Below, in pieces: positions 48,757 to 57,172 of a stretch of DNA of 64,000 nucleotides. Within the stretch, counting starts at the first letter, position 1. Each line of letters starts with the position of its first letter. A program made the position numbers and the translations under genes. Origin of the DNA: Bordetella genomosp. 13 (GTDB taxonomy: Bacteria; Pseudomonadota; Gammaproteobacteria; Burkholderiales; Burkholderiaceae_B). Location: contig NZ_CP021111.1 of the NCBI RefSeq assembly GCF_002119665.1, forward strand, positions 1,612,001 to 1,676,000, read 5' to 3'. The notes below the pieces were generated by a model. The model ran no database searches, was not told the DNA's origin, and saw only the letters and a list, made by a program, of their open reading frames with translations.

Positions 48757-48760
48757 CCGC

Positions 48761-50152
48761 ATGGACGCGCATCGCACCGAGCACGACGCATTCGGCCCGG
48801 TTTCCATACCCGCCGACCGCTACTGGGGCGCCCAGACGCAGCGCGCCCTCGCCTTGTTCGACATGGGCGACGAGCGCCTGCCCGTAGCTTTGACACGCGC
48901 GTTCGGGCTGCACAAGCAGGCGGCGGCGCGCGCCAACATGCGATGCGGCGCGCTGGCTCCCGAGCTGGGCCGATGGATCGAGGCCGCGGCGCAGGAACTG
49001 CGCGCGGGACGCTTCGATGCGCACTTCCCCCTGCCCGTCTGGCAGACGGGCTCGGGCACGCAGACCAACATGAACGCGAACGAGGTCATCGCAAATCGCG
49101 CCAACGAGCTGGCCGGCGAACCGCTGGGCACGCGCCGTCCGGTGCATCCCAACGACCACGTCAACGCGTCGCAGTCGTCCAACGACAGCTTTCCCACCGT
49201 GATGCAGCTGGTGGCCGCGCTGGAGGTGCGCGACCGGCTGGCTCCCGCGCTGGAACGGTTGCAGGCCGCGCTGGAGGAGCGCGCCGCCGCGTTCGCGGGC
49301 GTGCTGAAGATCGCCCGCACGCACCTGATGGACGCGGTGCCCACGACGCTGGGCCGTGCGTTCGAAGGCTACGCGGTGCAGGTGCGCCACGGCCTTGCCA
49401 GGGTGCGGACGCCGCTGCCTCGTCTGCTGCAGCTGCCGCAGGGCGGCACCGCGGCCGGCACGGGACTGAACGCGCCGGAGGGATTCGCCGCCGCGTTCTG
49501 CGTAGAGCTGTCGGCGCTTACCGGCCTGGCCTTCGTGCCGCATGCCTGCAAAGTCGAGGGCATGGCCGCGCACGACACCCTGGTCGAACTCTCGGCACAG
49601 CTGAGCGTGGTGGCCGTGTCGCTGACGAAGATCGCGAACGACCTGCGCTGGATGGGCTCGGGGCCGTACAGCGGGCTGGGCGAGATACGGATACCGGACG
49701 ATGGGCTGACCTCTTCCATCATGCCCGGCAAGCGCAATCCCACCATCGCGGAAGCCCTGGTGCAGGCCTGCATGCAGGTGGCGGGCAATCATGCCGTGGT
49801 CACGCTGGCCGGCGCCTCGGGCAGCTTCGAGCTGAACGTGGCCAAGCCCGTGCTGATCCACAACGTGCTGCAGTCGATACGGCTCTTGGCCGATGGGGCG
49901 CGACTGTTCGCCACGCGGCTCGTCGCCGGCATCGAACCCGAACCCGAGCGCCTGGCGCAACAGCTGTCGCATCCGCTGCTGGCCGTGACGGCGCTGAACC
50001 CGGTGCTGGGCTATGACGGCGTCGCACGCATCACGCGCGAGGCGCTGGAGCGCGGCATCACGCCGCGCGAGGCCGCGATCTCGCTCGGCCTGTTGAGCGG
50101 GCCGGAGTTCGACAGACTGGTCGATCCCAGGCGCCTGGCCGCGGCCGACTGA
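48761..50152 (+). CDS. fumC: class II fumarate hydratase-like enzyme
   Basis: This 463-residue protein has the class II fumarase blocks TGSGTQTNMNANEVIANRA, HPNDHVNASQSSNDSFPT and the signature SSIMPGKRNPTIAE. The last reads GKRNP where housekeeping FumC usually has GKVNP, a small divergence near the catalytic loop. It would interconvert fumarate and malate without an iron-sulfur cluster. Its position four bases after a Bug gene and behind a fumarate-releasing lyase suggests a pathway-specific copy. Confidence 0.9.
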   Translation: MDAHRTEHDAFGPVSIPADRYWGAQTQRALALFDMGDERLPVALTRAFGLHKQAAARANMRCGALAPELGRWIEAAAQELRAGRFDAHFPLPVWQTGSGTQTNMNANEVIANRANELAGEPLGTRRPVHPNDHVNASQSSNDSFPTVMQLVAALEVRDRLAPALERLQAALEERAAAFAGVLKIARTHLMDAVPTTLGRAFEGYAVQVRHGLARVRTPLPRLLQLPQGGTAAGTGLNAPEGFAAAFCVELSALTGLAFVPHACKVEGMAAHDTLVELSAQLSVVAVSLTKIANDLRWMGSGPYSGLGEIRIPDDGLTSSIMPGKRNPTIAEALVQACMQVAGNHAVVTLAGASGSFELNVAKPVLIHNVLQSIRLLADGARLFATRLVAGIEPEPERLAQQLSHPLLAVTALNPVLGYDGVARITREALERGITPREAAISLGLLSGPEFDRLVDPRRLAAAD

Positions 50153-50231
50153 GCGACGACGCGATCGCCGCGGGCCGGCGCGCGGTCGCCATGCGGCTAC
50201 TATCCGCATAATCGTCCCCACCCATCCCGCC

Positions 50232-51161
50232 ATGGAACTACGCCAGCTGCGCTATTTCGTTCGCGTTGCCGAGCTCGGCAGCATCGGCCGCGCCGCACGC
50301 GACCTGGGCGTGGTCGGCTCGGCGCTCAGCCAGCAGATCAGCCGCCTGGAAAGCGAACTGGCCACGCGGCTGCTGACGCGCACGCCCACCGGCGTGGTGC
50401 CCACGACCGCGGGCACGGCCTTTCTGCGCCAGGCGCGGCTGACCCTGCGCCATGCCGACCAGGCGGTGGCCGCCGCGCGCGAGACCCGGCTGTCGGGCAT
50501 GGTCAGCATCGGCTTCGCGCCCACCACGGCCTCGGTGCTGGCCCGGCCTTTCCACGCCGCCATGGCGCAGCGCTATCCCAACGTGCGGCTGCACCTGGTG
50601 GAGGGCCTGTCGGGCAACCTGGGCGACCTGCTGAACGGGCGCAGCCTCGACCTGGCCGTGCTGTTCCAGAACGACAGCGGCCACCAGGGCCGCAGCGCCA
50701 TCCCGGTGCTGGACGAGAAGCTCTTTCTGCTGGCGCGGCGCGGCCTGTTCGGGCTGCCCGACGGCGAACCGGCCAGCGTGGCGCAGTTGGCGCCGCTGCC
50801 GCTGGCGGTCACCAGCAAGGCCCATGGCCTGCGCGCCTGGGTGGAGGCAGCCTTTGAACGTGCCGGCCTGGAACCCTGGATCGCCATCGAAGTCGACGGC
50901 ATGACCACGCTGATGGACATCGTGCAGGCCAACGCCATGGCCACCATCCAGCCGGGCGCGGCGGTGGCGCGGGTGCAGCCGGGCCTGCTCACCATGCATC
51001 CCATCGACGACCCCTTCCTGTACCGCCGCAACATGGTCGCCTGCCTGAACGACGACGAGCTGTCGCCGGCCGCGCTGGCGGCGCGCGTGGTGCTGCTGGA
51101 CGTGATGCGCGGACTGGTTCGCCATGGGGGCTGGCCGGGCGCGACCCTTCTCGATCCGTGA
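50232..51161 (+). CDS. LysR-family transcriptional regulator
   Basis: This 309-residue regulator has the N-terminal helix-turn-helix (MELRQLRYFVRVAELGSIGR, then GVVGSALSQQISRLESEL) and the effector domain (GMVSIGFAPTTASVLARPF). It lies between the fumarase operon and the class II aldolase unit, all on the same strand. It may control either or both. It is of the NAC/CysB-like size; no operator is clear. Confidence 0.92.
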   Translation: MELRQLRYFVRVAELGSIGRAARDLGVVGSALSQQISRLESELATRLLTRTPTGVVPTTAGTAFLRQARLTLRHADQAVAAARETRLSGMVSIGFAPTTASVLARPFHAAMAQRYPNVRLHLVEGLSGNLGDLLNGRSLDLAVLFQNDSGHQGRSAIPVLDEKLFLLARRGLFGLPDGEPASVAQLAPLPLAVTSKAHGLRAWVEAAFERAGLEPWIAIEVDGMTTLMDIVQANAMATIQPGAAVARVQPGLLTMHPIDDPFLYRRNMVACLNDDELSPAALAARVVLLDVMRGLVRHGGWPGATLLDP

Positions 51162-51274
51162 GGCCCTCATGCCGGTTGCCCGGGTAGGCGCGCCGGCCGC
51201 CCGCCATTAGAGTGCTTCGCATCGATGCCGCAGCGTGGTGCGGCGGCATCCGGCACTTCTCGGATGGTGATGTG

Positions 51275-52072
51275 ATGGCGGATACACCCAGCCCCGGCAC
51301 TCTGAAGATCTCGTCCATGCGCTCGCGCTGTTCCGAGCAGGAATGGACCGCCCGCGTGAACCTGGCCGCCTGTTACCGGCTGGTCGAGTGGTATGGCCTG
51401 TCGGACATGATGGCCAACCACATCTCGGCCCGCGTGCCGGGCGAGGACAACGCGTTCCTGATCAACCCGTACGGCATGATGTACGAAGAGATCACGGCGT
51501 CCAGCCTCATCAAGGTGGACCTGGACGGCACGATCCTGGCCAAGCCGGACTTCGGCGACCTGGACTACGGCATCAACAAGGCCGGCTACGTCATCCACAG
51601 CGCCATCCATGGCGCTCGCCACGAGGTGGACTGCGTCATCCATACCCACAGCTGGGCGTCGATGGCGGTGGCCTCGCTGGAGTGCGGCCTGCTGCCGATG
51701 ACGCAGACCGCCATGCGATTCCTGAAGATCGGCTATCACGACTACCAGGGCGTGGTGCTGGATACCGCCGAGCAGGCGTCGCTGCTGCGCGACCTGGGAG
51801 ACGGCGAAGCGCTGCTGCTGCGCAACCATGGCGCGCTGACGGTGGGCCGCACGGTGGGCGAGGCCTTCAACTGGATGCACCGGCTCGAACTGGCCTGCCG
51901 CTCGCAGCTGGCGGCCATGGCCACGGGCGCGCCGCTGCGGGCGGTGCCGCCCGACGTGCTGGAGGCGACCTGGAACAACTATCAGCGCGGCACGCGCCGG
52001 CCCTATGGGCTGATGGAATGGCCGGCGCTGCTGCGCAAGCTGGATCGCATCGATCCCGGCTACCGCGACTGA
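51275..52072 (+). CDS. class II aldolase/adducin-family protein
   Basis: This 265-residue protein has the family's metal histidines in IHTHSWAS and LRNHGALTVG and the phosphate/carboxylate-binding region MMANHISARVPG and INPYGMMYEEITASSL. Members are L-fuculose/ribulose phosphate aldolases or decarboxylases/hydrolases of related acids. The frame is open from 51212; I chose ATG 51275 (GGTGATGTG upstream). A Bug gene and a D-2-hydroxyacid dehydrogenase follow, making a receptor-aldolase-reductase unit. Confidence 0.88.
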   Translation: MADTPSPGTLKISSMRSRCSEQEWTARVNLAACYRLVEWYGLSDMMANHISARVPGEDNAFLINPYGMMYEEITASSLIKVDLDGTILAKPDFGDLDYGINKAGYVIHSAIHGARHEVDCVIHTHSWASMAVASLECGLLPMTQTAMRFLKIGYHDYQGVVLDTAEQASLLRDLGDGEALLLRNHGALTVGRTVGEAFNWMHRLELACRSQLAAMATGAPLRAVPPDVLEATWNNYQRGTRRPYGLMEWPALLRKLDRIDPGYRD

Positions 52073-52158
52073 CGCCCCAGGCGGCGTCCCGATGCATCGA
52101 CCGGCGCTCAGACGCCGGCTGCTGGTAGTGAACGACACATAACCGAAGAGGAGACATC

Positions 52159-53118
52159 ATGAGAATCGCCCAAGCCTGGCTTGCCGGCGCGGTGTTGGCG
52201 GCCGCCTGTGCCGCCCCGCCCGCGTTCGCGGCCGACTATCCTTCCCGCCCCGTCAAGGTCGTCGTGGCCTTCTCGCCCGGCGGCACCACCGACACGCTCA
52301 CGCGCAGCGTCACCAACATCCTGTCCAAGAAGCTCGGGCAGCCCTTCGTGGTGGAGAACCGGCCCGGCGCCGGCGGCAACATCGGCACGGAATTCGTGGT
52401 GCGTGCCGATCCCGATGGCTACACGCTCATCGTCAACTCGGTGGGCCCGATCGCGGTCAATCCCTCGCTGAACAAGCTGTCGTACAACCCGTTGACCGAC
52501 CTGCTGCCCATGGCGCAGATCGCCACGGTGCCAAACGTGCTGGTGGTTCCGCCCACCTCTCCGGTGCAGGACATGAAGGGCTTCCTGGCATACGTGAAGA
52601 CGAGACCCAACCTGAACTACAGCTCCACCGGCGTGGGCACGTCGTCCCATCTGTCCAGCTACATGCTGATGGACCGACTGGGCGTGAAGGCCACCCACAT
52701 CCCGTACAAGGGCGCGGACGCGGTCAACGACCTGCTGGCCGGACGCATCGATTTCATGTTCGCCACCATACCCTCCGTGATCGGCCACATCCGTTCCGGC
52801 AAGCTGCGGCCGCTGGCGGTCAGTACGCTGCAGCGCTCCAGCACGCTGCCCGAGCTGCCCACGGTGGCCGAATCGGGCTATCCCGGATTCGACGCGGGCT
52901 CGTGGTTCGGCTTCTTCGCGCCCAAGGGCACGCCGCGCGAGGTGGTGGAGCGCATCAATCGCGAAGTGAACGCCGCCATCCCGGCGCTGCACGACCAGAT
53001 GCTGCGCGAGGGCGCCGAGCCGGTCGCCGGCTCGCCCGAACAGTTCGGCAAGTTCATCAAGAGCGAGTACGACAAATGGGCCGTGCTCGTGAAGAAATTC
53101 GATGCGCCCGCCCAGTAA
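52159..53118 (+). CDS. Bug-family tripartite tricarboxylate transporter binding protein
   Basis: This 319-residue receptor has signal peptide MRIAQAWLAGAVLAAACAA to AFAAD. Family features: VVVAFSPGGTTDTLTR, DPDGYTLIVN, YNPLTDLLPMAQI, IPYKGADAVNDLLAG and LPELPTVAESGY. GAGGAGACATC precedes the ATG. Its last 17 bases overlap the start of the hydroxyacid dehydrogenase gene, so the two are coupled. Confidence 0.95.
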   Translation: MRIAQAWLAGAVLAAACAAPPAFAADYPSRPVKVVVAFSPGGTTDTLTRSVTNILSKKLGQPFVVENRPGAGGNIGTEFVVRADPDGYTLIVNSVGPIAVNPSLNKLSYNPLTDLLPMAQIATVPNVLVVPPTSPVQDMKGFLAYVKTRPNLNYSSTGVGTSSHLSSYMLMDRLGVKATHIPYKGADAVNDLLAGRIDFMFATIPSVIGHIRSGKLRPLAVSTLQRSSTLPELPTVAESGYPGFDAGSWFGFFAPKGTPREVVERINREVNAAIPALHDQMLREGAEPVAGSPEQFGKFIKSEYDKWAVLVKKFDAPAQ

Positions 53119-54100
53119 CCCCATCCGGCTGCTGTGCTCTCCCGCCGAGGCGCCGCGGCTGCGCCAGGCCTTGCAGGCCGAGGCCGGCATGCCCCACTGC
53201 GTGCTGTGCCATCCCGAACGCGGCGCCGCCACGCACGCTGACGTGGCCTTCGTGTCGCGCGACATCACCGGACGTTCGACCAAGTTCGTCACCACGCCCG
53301 AGACCGCGCTGTACTACGAGGCCATGCGGCACGCGCCGAACCTGCGCTGGGTGCACGTGCACTCGGCCGGCGCGGACCGGCAGATCTACCTGGACCTGCA
53401 TGCGCGCGGCGTATCGGTAAGCACCTCGCAGGGGGCCAGCGACGCGGTGGTGGCGCAGGCCGCGCTGGCCGGCGTGCTGTCGCTGTCGCGCCGCCTGCCG
53501 CTGCTGGCGCGAGCCCAGCAGCGTCGGGAATGGCTGCCCCTGCTGGAGGACCTGCTGCCTCGCGACCTGGCGGGCCAGCATGCGGTGGTCGTGGGCTGGG
53601 GCGGCATCGCCCAGCGCATCGGCCTGATGCTGCGCATGCTGGACATGACGCTGTCGGTAGCGCGCCACTCGGCCACGCCGGTGGAAGGCGCGCACCGCAC
53701 CGTCGCCTATGACGGGCTGCGCGACGTGCTGCCCCATGCCGATTGGCTGATCCTGGCATGCCCGCTGACGCCGATCACGCGCGGACTGATAGACCGCCGG
53801 GCGCTGCATGCCCTGCCCGCGCGGGCCATGCTGGTGAATGTGGCGCGCGGGCACGTGGTGGACGAGACCGCGCTCATCGAGCAGCTGAAGACGGGCAGAC
53901 TGGCCGGCGCTTTCCTCGACGTCTTCCAGCAGGAGCCGCTGCCGCCCGATTCGCCGCTGTGGACCTTGGACAACACGATCGTCACCCCGCACAGCGCCGG
54001 GTTTTCGGATGGCAATGCCGGGCGCGTACGCCGGCTGTTCGTGGACAACCTGCGCCGCTGGGCAGCGGGCGAACCGCTGCGCAACCTGATGGCGGATTAG
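53102..54100 (+). CDS. D-isomer-specific 2-hydroxyacid dehydrogenase
   Basis: This 332-residue enzyme has the NAD(P) loop VVGWGGIAQRIG (GxGxxx variant), the catalytic Arg in LVNVARGHVVDE, Glu in FQQEPLP and His in TPHSAGFSDGNAG. It interconverts a 2-keto acid and a D-2-hydroxyacid (glyoxylate/hydroxypyruvate reductase type). The ATG lies inside the 3' end of the Bug gene. The unit ends in a strong hairpin shared with the convergent gene. Confidence 0.92.
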   Translation: MRPPSNPIRLLCSPAEAPRLRQALQAEAGMPHCVLCHPERGAATHADVAFVSRDITGRSTKFVTTPETALYYEAMRHAPNLRWVHVHSAGADRQIYLDLHARGVSVSTSQGASDAVVAQAALAGVLSLSRRLPLLARAQQRREWLPLLEDLLPRDLAGQHAVVVGWGGIAQRIGLMLRMLDMTLSVARHSATPVEGAHRTVAYDGLRDVLPHADWLILACPLTPITRGLIDRRALHALPARAMLVNVARGHVVDETALIEQLKTGRLAGAFLDVFQQEPLPPDSPLWTLDNTIVTPHSAGFSDGNAGRVRRLFVDNLRRWAAGEPLRNLMAD

Positions 54101-54101
54101 C

Positions 54102-54129
54102 GCGCGGACCGGCATCCCGCGGTCCGCGC
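54102..54129. terminator. bidirectional hairpin between convergent units
   Basis: A perfect 10-base stem, GCGCGGACCG paired with CGGTCCGCGC, encloses an 8-base loop in the 36-base gap between the hydroxyacid dehydrogenase (+) and Bug (-) stops. There is no long T run, but position and stem strength fit a shared terminator. Confidence 0.65.
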
Positions 54130-54136
54130 TGTCCCG

Positions 54137-55099
54137 CTACTTGTTCGCCAGCCCCAGGGCTTTGACGATCTCGGCCTCGGCCGCGTACTGCTGCGCGGCG
54201 TACTCGGCATAGGCCGCGCCGTCCATGTACACCAGCTCCTGGCCGTATTGCGTCAGCGCGTTCTTGAACGCCTGCGTTTCGGCCACACGCTTGAAGACGT
54301 CGTGCAGCTTGTTCCGCACGGGCTCGGGCAGGCCCTTGGGCGCGGCGATGCCGAACGGCGCATAGGCCGGCGGCGTGCCGTCCAGTTCATGCAGCGTGGG
54401 CACGTCGGGGAACTGCGCGCTGCGGCGTTCGCCCCAGGTGACCAGCATGCGCATCTTGCCGGACTGCACCATGGGCAGCACGGTGGTCGATCCGGCATAC
54501 GCCTGCAGCTGGCCGCCCATGATGCCCTGGATGACGTCCGATTCGCCCTTGTAGGGAATGTGCCTCCAGGTCACGCCGTTGCGCGTGGCGATCTGCTCCA
54601 TCATCACGTTGGACGCGCTGCCCACGCTGGCCGTGCCGTAGGCGATGTCGCCGGGATGGGCTTTGGCATAGGCGATGAATTCCGCCCAGGTCTTGTAGGG
54701 CGCGGTCGCGGGCACCGCCACGCCCAGCGTGTAGCCGCTTAGCATCATCACATAGGTGAAGTCGCTGCGCGGGTCATAGCCCATGTCCTGGATGTGCGGC
54801 ATGCGGAACACGGGGCTGGGCAGGATGGCCAGCGTGTAACCGTCCGGCTGGGCGGTGGTCAGGGCGCGCGCGCCCAGCGTGGCGCCCGCCCCGCCGCGGT
54901 TCTCGATGATGATGGACTGGCCCAGCTCGGGCGCGGCCAGTTCGGCGAACTTGCGCACCACGATATCGGTGGAGCCGCCTGCCTGGTAAGGCACCACGAT
55001 GCGGATGGTGCGCTCCGGATAGGCGGCGGCCTGCGCGACCAGCGGCACCCCGGCCAGGGTGAGCGCCAGCGTGGCGCAGAGCTTGCGGATGAGACTCAT
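54137..55099 (-). CDS. Bug-family tripartite tricarboxylate transporter binding protein
   Basis: This 320-residue receptor has signal peptide MSLIRKLCATLALTLAGVPLVAQAAA. Family features: IVVPYQAGGSTDIVVRKFAE, QPDGYTLAIL, YDPRSDFTYVMML, IPYKGESDVIQGIMGG and FPDVPTLHELDG. GAGGACGCC precedes the ATG. It follows the M19 dipeptidase-like gene by 12 bases and would be regulated with it by the IclR protein. Confidence 0.95.
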   Translation of the reverse strand: MSLIRKLCATLALTLAGVPLVAQAAAYPERTIRIVVPYQAGGSTDIVVRKFAELAAPELGQSIIIENRGGAGATLGARALTTAQPDGYTLAILPSPVFRMPHIQDMGYDPRSDFTYVMMLSGYTLGVAVPATAPYKTWAEFIAYAKAHPGDIAYGTASVGSASNVMMEQIATRNGVTWRHIPYKGESDVIQGIMGGQLQAYAGSTTVLPMVQSGKMRMLVTWGERRSAQFPDVPTLHELDGTPPAYAPFGIAAPKGLPEPVRNKLHDVFKRVAETQAFKNALTQYGQELVYMDGAAYAEYAAQQYAAEAEIVKALGLANK

Positions 55100-55111
55100 G
55101 GCGTCCTCGCG

Positions 55112-56131
55112 TCAGTGGGACCAGATGTCGGCGAAGGCGCGCCGGAAGTTGCCGCCCAGCACGCCCAGGATCTGCGTTTCGGTCAGGCCGGCGCGCTCCA
55201 GCGCGGCGGTCAGCTGCCCGAAGTGCGCGGGGTTCGGCGTTTCCACCGGATAGCGCGTCTCCATGACGTCGCCAAACACGCTGGACACATCGCCGCCCGA
55301 GGCCGCGTACTTGGTGCGCGACATCACCATGACGTGGCGCACGGCTTCGTAGCTGTCGACGGCCGCGAAGTCGGTGCCGATGCCCACGTGCTCATAGCCC
55401 ACCAGTTCGCCGATGTACTTCACGTTGGCCGCGAAGTCTTCCAGCGTGGGCTGCTGCCTGGGATCGCCGCGCCAGGCCAGATAGGCGTGGATGCTGCAGC
55501 CCACCACGCCGCCGGTGTCGGCCACGGCGCGTATCACCTCGTCGGACTTGTTGCGCGGACGCTTGATGACCGCGTTGGCGTTGGCATGCGTCAGCAGCAC
55601 GGGCTTGGTGCTGTGTCGCGCCGCGTCCAGGCAGGTCTGCTCGACACAATGGCTGAGATCGATGGCGATGCCCACGCGGTTCATCTCGGCCACCATCTCG
55701 ACGCCCAGCTTCGACAGGCCGGCGTTGCGCGTTTCCAGGCAGCCGTCGCCCAGCAGGTTGGCCTCGTTGTAGGTAAGCTGGATGACGCGCATGCCCAGCG
55801 TGTGGAACAGCGCCACGCGGCCGGGATCGTCGCCCAGCGGCTTGCCGTTCTGCCAGCCCATGATGAGGCCCAGCTTGCCCTCGGCCTTGGCGCGCGCGAT
55901 GTCCTCGGCGCGTTCCACCAGCAGCCAGCCGGACTGCGGATCGAGGGCGCGCTGGCGCCAGGCCATGACGTCCTTGAGCGCCTGTTCGAAGTCCGAGCCC
56001 ATGTCGGTCACGGTAAGGTTGATGGCGTTCACGCCGCCGGCCAGCATGTCGCGCGTGCTGCCATCGCTGAAGAACGCCAGCCCGTCCACGACAAGCGCGC
56101 GCCGGTGTAGGTCCGATGCGGTACTGCCCAC
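55112..56131 (-). CDS. membrane-dipeptidase (M19) family protein with a degenerate zinc site
   Basis: This 339-residue protein has the M19 TIM-barrel pattern (GLIMGWQNGKPLG, IDLSHC, VLLTHANANAV, HVGIGTDFAAVD). Two key zinc ligands are altered: the N-terminal DGHND-type HxD motif reads DGLAFFSDG, and the bridging Glu of the EGG-type loop is Gln in MGWQNGK. Later ligands (His in DLSHC, His in THANA, Asp in GTDF) remain. It may bind one metal or do other chemistry. The start is GTG 56131, after AGGAGAAAATATC. A Bug gene follows. IclR boxes lie upstream. Confidence 0.85.
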   Translation of the reverse strand: MGSTASDLHRRALVVDGLAFFSDGSTRDMLAGGVNAINLTVTDMGSDFEQALKDVMAWRQRALDPQSGWLLVERAEDIARAKAEGKLGLIMGWQNGKPLGDDPGRVALFHTLGMRVIQLTYNEANLLGDGCLETRNAGLSKLGVEMVAEMNRVGIAIDLSHCVEQTCLDAARHSTKPVLLTHANANAVIKRPRNKSDEVIRAVADTGGVVGCSIHAYLAWRGDPRQQPTLEDFAANVKYIGELVGYEHVGIGTDFAAVDSYEAVRHVMVMSRTKYAASGGDVSSVFGDVMETRYPVETPNPAHFGQLTAALERAGLTETQILGVLGGNFRRAFADIWSH

Positions 56132-56151
56132 GATATTTTCTCCTGACGTCG

Positions 56152-56168
56152 TTATCGATATGCGATAA
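56152..56168. promoter_or_regulatory. IclR-type operator TTATCG-N5-CGATAA, copy 1
   Basis: A perfect inverted repeat TTATCG/CGATAA with five bases between lies 21 bases upstream of the M19 start, in the gap shared with the divergent iclR gene. The same sequence plan recurs at 57152 before the FAD oxidoreductase. Confidence 0.75.
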
Positions 56169-56177
56169 TTAAATCCG

Positions 56178-56189
56178 TATATCGATATA
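56178..56189. promoter_or_regulatory. second palindrome in the IclR intergenic region
   Basis: TATATCGATATA is a perfect 12-base palindrome 10 bases beyond the TTATCG-N5-CGATAA box, toward the iclR gene. It shares the ATCGAT core and could be a second contact site of a regulator tetramer. Confidence 0.5.
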
Positions 56190-56298
56190 TATAGCGCGTC
56201 GCCCCCGATCGGACAACGTGCGGGTTTCCCTAACCTCCCGCCAGCGGCAACCGATTTCCGGGGCAGTACGCCCACATCGTCTTTCACCAGGAGCCTTC

Positions 56299-57063
56299 AT
56301 GTCGAAGCCGTCCGCACTGATGATCCAGTCCCTGGAAAAAGGTCTGGCCGTGCTCGAATCGTTCCGCGCTCATGCCTCCATGAGCCTGCAGGAGGTGGCC
56401 CAGGTCAACGGCATCACCATGGGCTCGGCGCAGCGCGTCACGCACACGCTCGAACAGGCCGGCTACCTGCAGAAAGACGCGCGCAGCAAGCGCTACAGCG
56501 TCACGGTCAAGGCCGTCGGCCTGGGCTACAGCTACCTGTACCGGCATCCCCTCTTCCAGCACGCGCACTCGGTGCTGCACCAGCTCAACCAGGAATGCGG
56601 CGAGATCGTCAACCTGTCGGTGCCCGACGATGAGGACCACATGGTGTTCGTCATGCGCGTCGCACCGGCGCGCCACATTCCGGTGTACCTGCCGGCCGGC
56701 ACGCGCATCCCCAGCTTCGCCTCCGCGTCGGGCCGCGCGCTGTGGGCCTATCTGCCCGACGAGGTCCTGCAGCAGCGGCTGGATGCATTGCCCGCCCAGG
56801 GCTACACGCCCAAGACCACGCTGGATGCGGCCGTGCTGCGCCGCCTGATCGAACAGGCGCGCACCGATCACTATGCGTACGCCGACGAAGAGTTCTTCCG
56901 CGGCGACCTCAATGTGGCGGCCGCCGTGCTGGACGAGTCCGGCGCGCCGATTGCCGCCGTGAACATCTCCGTGCCGAAGCCGGGCTGGACGCTGCAGCGC
57001 GCGCGCAAGGAACTCGCGCCGCTGGCCATCCGGGCCGCGCGCGCCATCGGGCGCAGCGTCTGA
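56299..57063 (+). CDS. IclR-family transcriptional regulator
   Basis: This 254-residue regulator has a winged helix (IQSLEKGLAVLESFRAHASM, SLQEVAQVNGITMGSAQRVTHTL) and the IclR effector domain (VNLSVPDDEDHMVFVMRV, PSFASASGRALWAYLP, YAYADEEFFRGDLNVAAAV). CCAGGAGCC precedes ATG 56299. Identical-plan palindromes before the divergent M19-Bug unit and before the downstream FAD oxidoreductase suggest that it controls both sides. Confidence 0.93.
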   Translation: MSKPSALMIQSLEKGLAVLESFRAHASMSLQEVAQVNGITMGSAQRVTHTLEQAGYLQKDARSKRYSVTVKAVGLGYSYLYRHPLFQHAHSVLHQLNQECGEIVNLSVPDDEDHMVFVMRVAPARHIPVYLPAGTRIPSFASASGRALWAYLPDEVLQQRLDALPAQGYTPKTTLDAAVLRRLIEQARTDHYAYADEEFFRGDLNVAAAVLDESGAPIAAVNISVPKPGWTLQRARKELAPLAIRAARAIGRSV

Positions 57064-57151
57064 TCGCCGCGTGGCACGCGCATCGCAGGCGTGGACAAGA
57101 GGCTGGCGCGTGGCGGCGGCGCAGGCTATAAATATCGTTATACGTACTTAA

Positions 57152-57168
57152 TTATCGTATAGCGATAA
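57152..57168. promoter_or_regulatory. IclR-type operator TTATCG-N5-CGATAA, copy 2
   Basis: This is the same perfect 6-5-6 inverted repeat as at 56152, with a different spacer (TATAG). It ends four bases before the ATG of the FAD oxidoreductase, occupying the ribosome-binding region. A related motif, CGTTATACG, lies at 57136. Confidence 0.75.
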
Positions 57169-57172
57169 CAAT

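Noticed and set aside
56152..57172. AT-rich palindromes as a replication origin or iteron array
   Set aside because: There are only two copies of each motif, both directly at gene starts next to an IclR gene, which fits operators better.
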